Positions 13,528 through 23,403 of a stretch of 64,000 bases of DNA are shown one piece after another. The stretch comes from Takakia lepidozioides. Taxonomy: Eukaryota > Streptophyta > Takakiopsida > Takakiales > Takakiaceae. A model generated the notes under the pieces. It made no database searches. It had not been told where the DNA came from and saw nothing but the letters and a program-made list of their open reading frames with translations. The first letter of the stretch is position 1, and each line of letters opens with the position of its first letter. Location of the stretch: positions 27,714,001 through 27,778,000 of the forward strand of contig CM060731.1 in assembly GCA_030704615.1 (NCBI GenBank), in the 5' to 3' direction. Both the position numbers and the translations under genes were made by a program.

Positions 13528-14517
13528 GAAATGAAATGGTGCTTTATAACGTCCGCAAAAAGCTCATAGAGCTTATGGGACAAAATGGAAGAAAACATGA
13601 GAGAGGAAACAAAACCAGAGCCAGAGATAAAAATTATTGTTGTCTAAGCGTAAGTGCCTCATGCAGGTAAGCTGCCAAGCATATCTGATCTTCATAGTTG
13701 AAGACGTCAGTGAGAGATTGGGTTCCATGGAATAGATAGTGGAATCTCCAACGGATCTCATAGTACAGAGGGCAATAGAAGAAGACGTGATCTTCAGTTT
13801 CAATTTTCTGGTTGTGCCCTGTGCAAGCTGGACATAGGTGGTCCTCCCGCTGCAGGTTTTCCCATCTGCAGGTCTCTATCCGTAGGTTGTGGGAGCCCAA
13901 AGAATGCCACAATGACTTTCCAAAGGGCCATGAACATCATACTTCATGATGAGTTGAAGGCTTTTGCAAAAGTCTTCGAAAGGTAATTGGGCCGCAAGAT
14001 TCAATCATCTCGGAGAACCAAAAATGTTTCTCGATAGAAATGGAGCTTTGTCGTGAGATTGGGTAGCTTCCAAGTTCTCCTGACACGTAGTTCCATAAGC
14101 TCCATTATAATGAGTCTGTTGCAGTCTTGCTTGGATGTGATGTCCACCCCTTCAGGATTCATTGGTAATAGTGAAGCAATAGAGTCCATTGCATTCAAAA
14201 AAAGTATCCACTCGAGTATACCAAGATTGTTTGAAACCTACGTTTTTGAGTCTAATAGATGTTGTGAGGGCTCTGGCCACGAGCCGCTTGGGGGGCTTGT
14301 AACCTATGCAGAAAAATTGTAAGCTGGAAGAGGGCCTTAGTTTGCAGTGGCACGCATATGAACTCTGCACCTAGGATGTGAGATGGAGTTGTGCCCCTGG
14401 CGCCAAGCATTGCTTGGAGAAAAGATGACTACAATGGTTCCAGATTATTTTCCCACCAGGAAACTGGGACACTGGCAGCTCCCCAAAATTCACAACCATA
14501 AGTGACATTTAGCTGTC
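13528..14517 (-). mobile_element. LINE, 3' segment (RT C-terminus, zinc motif, 3' tail)
   Basis: This is the downstream third of a minus-strand non-LTR retrotransposon interrupted by elements A and B. Across the A insertion the reading frame rejoins to give 'RQLNVTYGCEFWGAASVSWW', typical of the end of a LINE RT. Further on is a Cys/His segment ([19 protein letters not shown], then FFYCPLYYEI) and a 3'UTR ending in GAAATGAAATG (plus-strand view) at 13528. Several stops and frameshifts show it is dead. Confidence 0.8.
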
Positions 14518-14584
14518 TGTCGTGCACCTAAGCATCGTGCCACAACATACATCTAGCACACAATCCTAGAAAGCTATACCACAA
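14518..14584 (-). repeat. Element A, terminal X' module
   Basis: Outermost 3' module of A (67 bp). It repeats the ends of the internal X module at 15009-15094 but lacks about 18 bp of it. On the plus strand it starts TGTCGTGCACC next to the target duplication and ends CCACAA next to L. Confidence 0.8.
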
Positions 14585-15006
14585 TGATAAGAGATGAGAA
14601 ATGAGAGAAGTAGAAGACAATGAAAGCTCTCAAAGCATAAAGCAATCACATGAAGAACAAGCCCTAGTCCTTCCAAGTGAAATCCACTCTATCACATAAA
14701 CTAAGTCAAAGCCAAGGGCACCTTTGCTAAAGGAATCCACCCTACAAAGCCCTCAACACACTCCCTCTCAATACCTAGAGCTATGGAGGTGAGAGAAGCT
14801 CATGGAGGCTCAACTACAAGAAGATGAGCCTCCTCAACACTCACAAGGGGAAAACCTATCTCCATGTCTCAAGTGAGGCTTGACACCTCACTTGGCATGT
14901 GAAACCAAATGAAGTCCCAACACACAAAATATAAATATAAATATCTAAAATGTCCTAGTTAACTAGAAGTAGGTAATTCTAGATAACCATGACTAAAACC
15001 ATGACA
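14585..15006 (-). repeat. Element A, 3' L module (LTR-like)
   Basis: Direct repeat of 25117-25525. Plus-strand ends are TGATAAGAG and CCATGACA. It carries a 13-bp insertion (about 14993-15005) relative to the 5' copy. It is followed by GC and the X module. Confidence 0.9.
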
Positions 15007-15008
15007 GC

Positions 15009-15094
15009 TGCCGTGCACCTAAGCATCGTGCCACAACACACATCGCTGTCCACCACACAATCTAAACACACAATCCTAGAAAGCTATACCACAA
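15009..15094 (-). repeat. Element A, internal X module
   Basis: Copy of the terminal X' module placed between the polypurine tract and L. In element (minus-strand) sense it starts right after AGGGGGGCGA, where plus-strand DNA synthesis should begin, so X plus L would form the classical LTR. Confidence 0.75.
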
Positions 15095-15106
15095 TCGCCC
15101 CCCTAG
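15095..15106 (-). other. Element A polypurine tract
   Basis: Minus-strand TAGGGGGGCGA directly before the X module. A run of six G in a purine block at this place is the expected plus-strand primer of an LTR retroelement. B has the same tract after 26866 and C a near-identical one after 63041. Confidence 0.75.
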
Positions 15107-15350
15107 CTGGTGGTTAGGTCCCTCTAACTCCAGATAGCTACAAGATGTAATAGCCACAGCCGTACTAAGTCATCTATCACTGTTCCTATTGTACTCAAAC
15201 TCTATAGACCAAGAGGCCGGGTACAAGAGCAACCCCATCGTTAGTTGTCGTCTTGCAATCTGTGAACTTGAGTCAGGATCTCGTGTGTTGGTCTCCTAGT
15301 AGCTTGGCCTTGCATTTCTTGTTAGCCTTCCATGGTTGTATCCACTCCCA

Positions 15351-15620
15351 CTATCCAATGCAATGCGGACATAACCAATCCCCATCAGGAACCATCTCAA
15401 GAGGTGGAGTCAAGCATCCCATATGCCAACCTCTAGAGCATTGATCACACACCAGCATGGTGGCTGCCCCTCTAGCAGACCCACACAACATGCACCTCAA
15501 ACTTGCAGGTACCACTGCCAGGTTTGGGTCAACCCTTCCATCAACATTTGGAAGGTGACATGGCGCGCAATTACGCACATGGTCCTTCCAAATCATGCCA
15601 TCCCGACCCTCTAAGATCAA
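15351..15620 (-). CDS. Element A: C-terminal PHD finger of gag-pol
   Basis: The last part of pol, ending at stop 15351-15353. It encodes a complete C4HC3 PHD zinc finger: CMLC, then CDQC, SRGWHMGC, and WLCPHC, with the conserved Trp before the last Cys pair. PHD fingers read histone H3 tails; at the end of an integrase-bearing polyprotein one would expect a role in targeting insertion, as chromodomains do in chromoviruses (inference). A stop at about 15660 separates it from the integrase in this copy; B and C show continuous coding there. An upstream CAPCHLPNVDG stretch is conserved in all copies. Confidence 0.85.
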   Translation of the reverse strand: MILEGRDGMIWKDHVRNCAPCHLPNVDGRVDPNLAVVPASLRCMLCGSARGAATMLVCDQCSRGWHMGCLTPPLEMVPDGDWLCPHCIG

Positions 15621-15662
15621 GACTCATGAGGGCAACACCTCTCGAACCCTCAAAATAGTACG

Positions 15663-16593
15663 TCATGCAGTCGCATCCAAGGTCGTAAGAGCAGTCTGCT
15701 GCAGATAAACATAGTCACCAAGGTTGAATCTCCGAACCCCAGGACGATAGCCCCCACCACGTATGGTAGCATACCTCAACGTATCACGATGTTGTACAAT
15801 GGCAAGGTTCTCGAAAGCCATGGGCATGACTTTCTTGAACAACTCTGCACACTGCTCACATGCACGTGCCCACACGTCCGGATCGTCAAGGTTAAGAACT
15901 GTAGCAGCTTCTCTGCGAATGGATGTAGGCAAATCTGGCTCTCGGCCAAAGAGAAGAAAGTATGGTGAGAAGGAGGCAAGTGATGCTTAACCTGTAGCCC
16001 ATGGCTAACCAGGGTAACTGAAGGTCCCAATCTCCTAGGTGTCCCTTCTGCAAGCCATACTTCAAACCCCTCTTTACTGTCTGAACAACTCTCTCTGCCA
16101 AGCCATCAGCCTCAGGATGATCCCGAGAAGTGGTGCGGTGGTCTATCAAGGCCTTGTCACACAAAGCCTGAAACTCCCACAAGAACTCTCTCCCTTGGTC
16201 CGTGAGTACCTCAGCTGGAGCACCGAATCGGCTAAGCACACAATCCAAGAATGCATACGCAGCTCCCTCACTAGCCTTATCAGGCAATGGAACCAATTCA
16301 ATCCACTTGGAGAAGTGCTCCACCATCACCAACACGTACTTGTTGTGGCGCATGGTCAGTGGCAACGGCCCTGCGAAGTCAAGATTCCACCTGTAGCCCA
16401 ATCCCATGATCGGAAGAGGGTGCAATTGTGGAGTAGGGGCGTTGAATGAAGCACGCACCCTGTCACACACCATGCACCTAGCCACAAATTGTTGCACCTC
16501 TGTGTGCATACCACGCCACCAATACTGCCCCTGCAGTAAACTATGAGTGCGTTGCACCCCAAAATGCCCCAACTCCTCATGGGCATGCCGCAC
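15663..16593 (-). CDS. Element A: DDE integrase
   Basis: Retroviral-type integrase. It has the HHCC zinc-binding N-terminus (HEELGHFGVQRTHSLL, then CMVC). The catalytic core has the first Asp in NLDFAGPLPL, the second in VLTDQGREF and the Glu in HPEADGLAER. A C-terminal segment with RRFNLGDYVYLQQTAL resembles the basic fold after gypsy integrases. A frameshift near 15900 splits core from tail. No tyrosine recombinase is present, which matters because the repeat arrangement resembles that of tyrosine-recombinase elements. Confidence 0.9.
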
Positions 16594-16650
16594 TAACCGT
16601 GCCCGCTATGTTGGGTGAGGCACAATCCTCACTCAACCATCCTCCCATAC

Positions 16651-17529
16651 TCAGAGCAGGTGTGTCCCCTCCCACTTGAACCTCTTGGCTCGTTGTAGGA
16701 TCCGATCCCTCTCATTGGCAGTCACAGTGGCTGCAGTGTCTCCAGTGCAGAGGTAGTCCAACACAACTGAATCCTCATGTATATCTTTGGCACCACCTTG
16801 CTCATTAATGGCCTCAGGGTCCTCAGACACTTGATCTACAGTCATCCCTGTTGCAGGTCCAACCTGGCCTTCCGCTGCCAAGATACACAGAAATGCAGAT
16901 GCATGCCATCCGGGCACCATCTCCTCGTCCGTCTCACCATGCCACCGAGCTCCAGTGTCATCCTGCTGGCTCGTGCATGGATTGCGACTCAACCCATCTG
17001 CATTGCAATTGACCAAACCCGGTCGATGCACCACCTGAAAGTCATACTCTTGAAGGATGAGTGCCCACCGTGCAAGCTTCCCCGTAAGCTTGTCTGACTC
17101 CATCAACCACTTGAGTGGTTGGTGATCTGTGACAAGGGTGAAGAGATTGCCGTATAGATAGCACCCGAAGTGTGCCACGGCCCACACTGCAGCTAAGCAT
17201 TCTCCCTCATATGAGCTATACTTAGACTCTACAACGTTGTTCGAGCGGCTAGCATAAGCCACTACGAACTCTCTTCCCTCATCATCCACCTGTGTGAGCA
17301 CCGCTCCAAGCCCCAGCATGCTCCAATCTGTATGCAACTGAAAAGGACGCCCCCTGATAGGTCGTCTCAAGATGGGCGCCGAGGTCAACCTCGCCTTGAG
17401 CTCTTGAAAAGCATGTTCTTGCTCATCTTCCCACTGCCACTCCTGGTCCACCTTGGTCAGCTTGGTTAGAGCCTTTGCAATGGCACTAAATCCCTTAACA
17501 AACCGTCTATAATAGTTTGCTAACCCCAT
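16651..17529 (-). CDS. Element A: RT connection and RNase H
   Basis: Starts in the RT thumb (MGLANYYRRFVKGFSAIAKA) and contains the gypsy RNase H: FQLHTDWSMLGLGAVLTQ, YSSYEGECLAAVWAV and TDHQPLKWLMES. It ends in an Asp/Glu-rich linker toward the integrase. It is separated from the RT by one in-frame TGA where element B has CGA, a C-to-T change. Confidence 0.9.
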   Translation of the reverse strand: MGLANYYRRFVKGFSAIAKALTKLTKVDQEWQWEDEQEHAFQELKARLTSAPILRRPIRGRPFQLHTDWSMLGLGAVLTQVDDEGREFVVAYASRSNNVVESKYSSYEGECLAAVWAVAHFGCYLYGNLFTLVTDHQPLKWLMESDKLTGKLARWALILQEYDFQVVHRPGLVNCNADGLSRNPCTSQQDDTGARWHGETDEEMVPGWHASAFLCILAAEGQVGPATGMTVDQVSEDPEAINEQGGAKDIHEDSVVLDYLCTGDTAATVTANERDRILQRAKRFKWEGTHLL

Positions 17530-17535
17530 GAAAGC

Positions 17536-18348
17536 TCAAACTCGGCTCACATCCGTGGGGCGTGGAACCTGTGCAATGGACTCTACCTTAGTCTGCTGTA
17601 CCTCTAATCCTCCAGGATATATCATGTGACCCAGATACTCAATCTGGTTGTGGAAAAACTTGCACTTTCCCGGATGTAACTTCAATCCGTGCGCCCTCAA
17701 GCGCTCAAATACCCCCTGAAGGTGTCTCTCATGCTTTTCCACCGTAGCACTAAAGATGATGATGTCATCTATGTAGCACCGAGCAAACTCCACCCCTGCT
17801 AGAATCTTGTCCATGACTCTCTGAAACTCTGCCGGAGCGTTCTTAAGCCCAAATGGTAAGAACCGCCACTGATATAGGCAATCCTTCCCGTGCTCATTGA
17901 TCCCCCAGAATGTCGTCTTTTGCTTATCCGCCTCATTGATCGGCAACTGGTGATATCCGGATCGTAAATCCAACGTGCTAAAGACCTTGGCATGCCCAAT
18001 GGCATCAAAGATCTCTTCTGGTGTTGGCATGGCATACCTATCGGACTTGGTCTGACGATTTACAGGCCGGTAATCACCGCACATACGTCTCTCCGTCCAA
18101 TTGCCAAAGACATCCTTCTTGTCTGGCATCACTGTGGCTGAAGCATACTCTCCCCCAGATAGCTCCACCAAACCAGCCTCCCAAAGGTCTTGAGTTCTCA
18201 TCTGAATCAAGGACCTCTCCATGTCACTGTATCTATAGGGTCTCTGAAAGATTGGCGTGTCAGTAGCCAATTCAATGCGAATCTCTTGACCCTTCAGTGC
18301 TCCTAAGTCCTTCAAACTGAAAGCAAAGCAGTTCCTGTAAGCCCTCAA
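17536..18348 (-). CDS. Element A: reverse transcriptase
   Basis: Ty3/gypsy-type RT fingers and palm: DLWEAGLVELSGGEYAS, FSTLDLRSGYHQLPI, FLPFGLKNAPAEFQRVMD and the catalytic YIDDIIIFSATVEKH. About 270 aa open. The N-terminal linker joins it to the methyltransferase region. Confidence 0.92.
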   Translation of the reverse strand: MRAYRNCFAFSLKDLGALKGQEIRIELATDTPIFQRPYRYSDMERSLIQMRTQDLWEAGLVELSGGEYASATVMPDKKDVFGNWTERRMCGDYRPVNRQTKSDRYAMPTPEEIFDAIGHAKVFSTLDLRSGYHQLPINEADKQKTTFWGINEHGKDCLYQWRFLPFGLKNAPAEFQRVMDKILAGVEFARCYIDDIIIFSATVEKHERHLQGVFERLRAHGLKLHPGKCKFFHNQIEYLGHMIYPGGLEVQQTKVESIAQVPRPTDVSRV

Positions 18349-18762
18349 GAACCGCCGTATACGTCGTCTCTCTCCTCCGGTGACTATAGGTCCAACATCA
18401 GGCTCCCAGTTATCCTCCGTGATTGCAACCTTGAGTCCAGCAGGCTTAGAGGTAGAAGACGCGTCCCGTGGTTGCTATGCTGCAACCTCTTGAGCAATGA
18501 CCACTGCCTCCTCTGTCAGTGACAATGTCTCATCCTGCCCCATCATCCCATCCTTGAGGACCTCCTCAATCCGAGAAAAATCCCCAACCTGATCCATCAT
18601 CGCCGCCTTGGCTACCAACTCCTTCTGAACCTCGAGCACCTCCCACGTGTGCCATGGATGCGGCCTGCACCTCGTGGTCCTCACCTACTCACCCCCACTC
18701 GCTGCCTATACCATCTTGGTAGGCAGGGAGACCATGAAGGGAAGTGTACTCCGTACTCTGCG

Positions 18763-19725
18763 CTACTCAGCCATAGCCAAACTGATAATCCAGGTCAAGC
18801 AATTGAGATCCATTGCTTGCCCCAACACCTGACGACGTGATGCCTCAGAAAGAGATGGCACCGTCGTGGTACTTGTGGTAAAACCCATTGCCCGCTCGCG
18901 CTCGTCAGCATTGGGCTCCACTAATTGTTGCAACTGGCTATCCCACAAGATGCCAAGTCCACCATCCCGAAAAGCATGGGATCCTGGGAAGCTGAGCAGT
19001 GTAGGTAATGTTGCTCGTGGTTGACCCACCCTGTTGACCACTGCCAAAGGCGAACGGTCATCGTGTCTCACACGTTGAGACTGCCTCCCTGTGTCCAAAA
19101 TGCTATCCACTGTGAGGTGTGCTGGCCGCTGCACCCCATCAAATGCACGCTTGAGCAGTGCGGGTGGCATCAAGTTAGTCCACCATAGCCGTGGACGATG
19201 AGCCCATGACCCCACTGCAGCTGCATCCAGCAACACTGTTGACCCAAGCCACGACCGGACTTGATGCACACTGGCCATCACCTTGGCCCGAGAATCACCC
19301 ATCAGTGGCACATTCTCCAAGATGTATGCTGGAGATACAGCTTGATGAAGCTGCAAGTGGCGCAAAATCCGCATCATCTCCCAAAACAGACCCGTCCTCG
19401 AGTCTGCAATCCATTGCCATGCCCGGCTGATGAATGCCCTTGGCAGGGCCAATCTGCCACTACCAGATCGATAGAGCCAACCCGCTCCAAATCCTGCGCC
19501 CCCAGCAACGAAATGTCTGCTGGCAAGGCTTGTTGGTATCCACGAACTGCAGACACTGGCAACAAATCAGGGTACTGCTGTACCAACTGAGCAACATAGC
19601 GCAGTGAGACGCGTCGTGCAATCTCATCCCTCTTCACATACAGGTAACGTCAAACTCGTACACCTGCCTGTAGTACTGCAGCCAATCCAGTGCTGATCCC
19701 GCCAAACAAGTCCAGAAGGCATATG
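18763..19725 (-). CDS. Element A: C5-cytosine DNA methyltransferase domain (DNMT3-like)
   Basis: Would transfer methyl from S-adenosylmethionine to cytosine C5. Motifs in order on the minus strand are: I (SAM binding) LDLFGGISTGLAAVL at 19719-19687; IV (catalytic Cys) DLVVADWPCQGHSS, with PCQ near 19450-19437; VI ILENVPLMGDS near 19317-19306; VIII HRPRLWWTNL near 19197-19180; and a motif X-like LGQAMDLNCL near 18828-18805. The order is unpermuted as in DNMT3, not rearranged as in plant DRM. It lies in frame between protease and RT. This copy has a TGA at about 19650 and a frameshift near 19410; B is open over both sites but has its own breaks. Confidence 0.9.
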
Positions 19726-21926
19726 CCTTCATCCGGGCACTGCCACACAAGAGGTGTGGTGTCCAATGGCGACAACTGAGGTGGTCCTGGTGCAATCACC
19801 GCACTCTCCTCTTCTCCTGACGGTACGAAGGCCTCTACCCAGGCTTGTTGTACCCGTCCATCAGCAGCCTGCTGCAAATCCTTGCTCGTACCCCATAATC
19901 GAGTGTGAGCAACCATGGTAGGCAACTCCGCCGTACCATGCATGTCATCCTGCTCTGCTGGAGGTGGCACATCCTTTACATGGGCATTGCCGTCGAGCAA
20001 CTCTCCAGGCCAACTAACTGCAGCTGTAAAGGCGGCTAGTGTTGGCATCTTGCCCCGCTGGGCAGCCGCAATACCCCCAATGAATGTCACAGGGAGCTGT
20101 GCACGACGACCATCCCCTGACTGCCATCCAGGCCTGTAGGATGCTGACTCCTCCCAAAAGTCCAGGGTGAAGCCCATGGGATATAACACTGCCCCACCAA
20201 CAAGGACATCGTAAGAGACCGCGTCTGTCACAATGGCCTTGGCTCGCATCACTGAGCCATCTACAGGATGATCTGGTTGTAGTCCAATGGCCAACTCACG
20301 CCGTGTCATGCCCCGAGCCTGCTCTGATCCTCCTAGAGATGTATGTATCTGGAAAGGACAAGGCTCCATATCCGCCTCCATGAGGCCCAAACCTGCAATA
20401 GCAGCTCTGCCCAACATCAGTGGCTGAGCTCCTGAGTCCAACAAGACCCGCAGTGGCCGGTACTTCTTGCCTGGCGGTCCACTCAAAGTGAAAATGCCTC
20501 TCTGGTTGTCTAACAAGACAACTCTAGGTGTCACCATGGCGCGCTCAAAGGCTGGCCTAGCTGGCAGCTCCGTCAACTTGGCAGCTGCAGCTTGCCATGG
20601 CGCAGCCGTGGCAGTCTTGACCCTCAAATCCGAGGATCCCTCTGCCACTACACCTTCCAGTAACTCCGCAGAAGATGAAGTGACCTCCCCTCTCTTGCAG
20701 AGTGTTGCTGCTAGTCTGAACACTGCAACTGGTCTTACCCCCGGCGTCGCAATCATGGTTGCCGAGAACAGTGGGGCTTGACACACAGAGGTGGCTGCCC
20801 CCAATAACACACCGGCTGCACTAGCCTTGGTAGCAGGTGTCAGTGCTGCACGTGTAGCTCTCCCCAATGGCATAATAACCTCCACCTCGGTAACAGTCGG
20901 GCGAGAACTAGGTGCCATGGATGGCGTCGACACTGTCTCCGCTAATGTGAATGACTGAGGAAGCCTCGCCTGACGGCTTGCCTCCCCACGCTGTGGATCC
21001 AATTCCACCTCTGCACCTCGTGGCTCAGGAACTCGTGCTGCTCCTCGAGTCACGGCTGCAGCAGACTCCACCTGCACTAGTGGTAGTGCTGCTCCGCACA
21101 TGAATCCCATGCCTCCCATATCTCCTCCCTCAGGAGCAGGAGGTAGACCATCCCGCCTGGGAACCGGTACCACCTGAGCTGTAGCCATGGCAGCGAGCCT
21201 CTGCTCTAGCTGCTGAAGCCGGTTGGCCATGTCTTGGTCAACACCCTGACCTCCGCGTCCTTGGCCATGTTGAGCTTGCCCTTGGCCTGCACCTCGTGCC
21301 CGACCACCTCGTCCTCTCTGGGCTGCTCCACCTCGCCCCCGGCCACCATTGTTCCCTTGGAACTGGCCTGGGCGCAACTCAGGGTGCAAGTCATAACACT
21401 GGGCATCTCCATGCCCATACTTACCACAATGCCCACACTGCAACTGTGCAGGCTGTGCTTGTGCCGGCCTTCTGCCACTCTCTGGGCATTCTCTCTTGAC
21501 ATGGGGTCCTCCACATGTCCAACATATCACCCCTGGTTGTTGTTGGCCTACAAAAGATGCCACGGGCCTCTGCACCTGAGGTCCCCTGTAAGCTCCATGG
21601 AACTTGGGTTGGGCAACCTTGCCTCCCTGACCACGCTGTTGGGCAGTCCCTTGTACCTGTTGGCTGGCAGCTACACCTCGTGCAGGCATGTCCTTGCCAA
21701 ATCCAATGGTAACAACTCGCTCCTCCAGCATGTTGAGCTCAATCCGCTCAGCCAGCAGAAACACATCCGCTAATGTGGGTTGGGCCGCTTGTAACAGGGT
21801 TGCATCCCGCACCCTTCTCTTGAGCTCCTTGTCCAAAATTCCATACCAGAACTGGACTGCCTGAGCTTCAGTAACCCCTTGGGTCACACTTATCAAGCGC
21901 CTCATACGAGTGTAGGCCTCTCGCAA
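19650..21926 (-). CDS. Element A: Gag C-terminus, aspartic protease and start of methyltransferase
   Basis: One 758-codon open stretch. It begins in the Gag capsid region (RMRRLISVTQGVTEAQAVQF) and continues to two zinc knuckles, CWTCGGPHVKREC (variant CX2CX3HX4C, about 21524-21486) and CGHCGKYGHGDAQC (CX2CX4HX4C, about 21437-21396). A Gly/Arg/Gln-rich linker follows, then a retropepsin-like protease with the active-site triad LDSGA at about 20442-20428. The frame ends inside methyltransferase motif I sequence at an in-frame TGA. Gag, protease and methyltransferase are thus one reading frame. Confidence 0.9.
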   Translation of the reverse strand: MREAYTRMRRLISVTQGVTEAQAVQFWYGILDKELKRRVRDATLLQAAQPTLADVFLLAERIELNMLEERVVTIGFGKDMPARGVAASQQVQGTAQQRGQGGKVAQPKFHGAYRGPQVQRPVASFVGQQQPGVICWTCGGPHVKRECPESGRRPAQAQPAQLQCGHCGKYGHGDAQCYDLHPELRPGQFQGNNGGRGRGGAAQRGRGGRARGAGQGQAQHGQGRGGQGVDQDMANRLQQLEQRLAAMATAQVVPVPRRDGLPPAPEGGDMGGMGFMCGAALPLVQVESAAAVTRGAARVPEPRGAEVELDPQRGEASRQARLPQSFTLAETVSTPSMAPSSRPTVTEVEVIMPLGRATRAALTPATKASAAGVLLGAATSVCQAPLFSATMIATPGVRPVAVFRLAATLCKRGEVTSSSAELLEGVVAEGSSDLRVKTATAAPWQAAAAKLTELPARPAFERAMVTPRVVLLDNQRGIFTLSGPPGKKYRPLRVLLDSGAQPLMLGRAAIAGLGLMEADMEPCPFQIHTSLGGSEQARGMTRRELAIGLQPDHPVDGSVMRAKAIVTDAVSYDVLVGGAVLYPMGFTLDFWEESASYRPGWQSGDGRRAQLPVTFIGGIAAAQRGKMPTLAAFTAAVSWPGELLDGNAHVKDVPPPAEQDDMHGTAELPTMVAHTRLWGTSKDLQQAADGRVQQAWVEAFVPSGEEESAVIAPGPPQLSPLDTTPLVWQCPDEGICLLDLFGGISTGLAAVLQAGVRV

Positions 21927-22648
21927 GCTCTCACTGGATTTGCGCTAGAAGTCTTGCAAACTTCGCAGCTTCTCTGTCCGTACACCTTGGTAGTTCCTCG
22001 CAACTCCTGGAAGAACTCCACCACCGGGTCGAATCTAGGCACTTGTGTTGTAATTGTGGCAGGAGGAGTAGTAGCACCTTTTGAACTGGTACCACCTGCA
22101 GAAGTGCCGGCACTACTTGTTCTACTACTAGTGCTTGTAGTTGGAGATGTTTGTGTAGCTGCTGGTGTCACCGCTGCCCTTGTGCCTCTAGTGATTGAGA
22201 CATAGTTAGGTGACCAATACTCTCGCCACTCCTCAATCTCCACCGCATGTCCCCGCCTAAATTCATGGTAATCATCCATGGGCGGCCCTTCAAGGTGCTG
22301 GAATAGCCCCTTCCACGCCATAAAGGGCGTAAACAGTTGTGGATTGCGCATTTGCTGCAAATCACACCAACTGTCAAACTCTTGTATAAAGTCATCAAGC
22401 TCGATGGTGCCCACAACTCCAGAGTACCTACGTGGCCCCTTGGTAGCTCCATACATCTCCTCCATCGTGTCCCACAACAATGGCACGAAAATGACTTGCA
22501 CCCTCGGCGAGAATCCTCCTGACTCCGAGTCTGAACCTTCCTCAGAAGACACTGAAAGTGAAAGTGGCCTAAACCGCACACCTTGTCTTGTGTACCCACT
22601 AGTATCGCTGGTGCTTGTACCGGCACTCCCCTCAGCAGCTGGTGGCAC
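21903..22648 (-). CDS. Element A: Gag N-terminal part
   Basis: Open stretch encoding a Ser-rich leader, then FVPLLWDTMEEMYGATKGPR and DFIQEFDSWCDLQQMRNPQL, the retrotransposon-Gag-like helical domain. Element B (33.0-34.1 kb) has the same protein, open further into the next Gag block. In A a frameshift near 21990 breaks it. No convincing ATG: the first codon of the open stretch is not ATG. Confidence 0.8.
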
Positions 22649-23403
22649 CTCCGTGATGAAAACTCACAACCCAACTGGTTGTCAACCTGTCTCTAATCCC
22701 CACTTTCTACAAGGTAACCGGGTAAAGAACCTGTTGCGGCTACTGGTTCAAGCAAGAATAATAGGTTTCTAATGCAGACCTGTACCTGCACCTGCATCCA
22801 CCGCAAGCACTATTATGGTCTGCTGGTCATCAACCCAGCCTCACCATAGAAGAAACACTGGTGGTCTTGCTGGTCATCACTCCAGCCTCACCACCGACAG
22901 CATACTCTAGGATTGGCCGGTGATCAAATCCGGACCAACCTCCTATGAAAACAAGCGACCACACAAAGCTAACATGGCGCACAGTCAAGCATGCAGGTGT
23001 GGAGGGGATCCAAACACAAGAAAATCAAGACAACAACTCCCCCACACCAAAAACACTCCACAGTGTCGCTCCTGCAAGGACACCCCAGCCCAAACCCGGA
23101 CTGACTCTTGCCTCCACCTACGGAAAGGTTTTGGACTATGGAGAAGAGAAACTAAAGCAATTCCTAACCCCAGAATGCTCTCATCCCACCACTCTCCCTC
23201 CTATCTCTATCCACTCGCATATATGGCCGTGGCAAGTATCCTTCAATATCCCTCAATCAATCCTTCAAGAGCTCTTCAACATTGTCCACCAAAGCTCCTT
23301 GAAGGGTCCTCCAAGGACCCCAAAGATCCTCCAAATACTCCTCCAAGGGCCCTCAAATATCTTCCAAACAATCCTCCAAAGGCCCTTAAATTTCACTAAG
23401 TCC

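Noticed and set aside
18763-19725. A host DNMT gene next to a transposon
   Set aside because: The domain sits in frame between protease and RT and recurs at the same position in element B.
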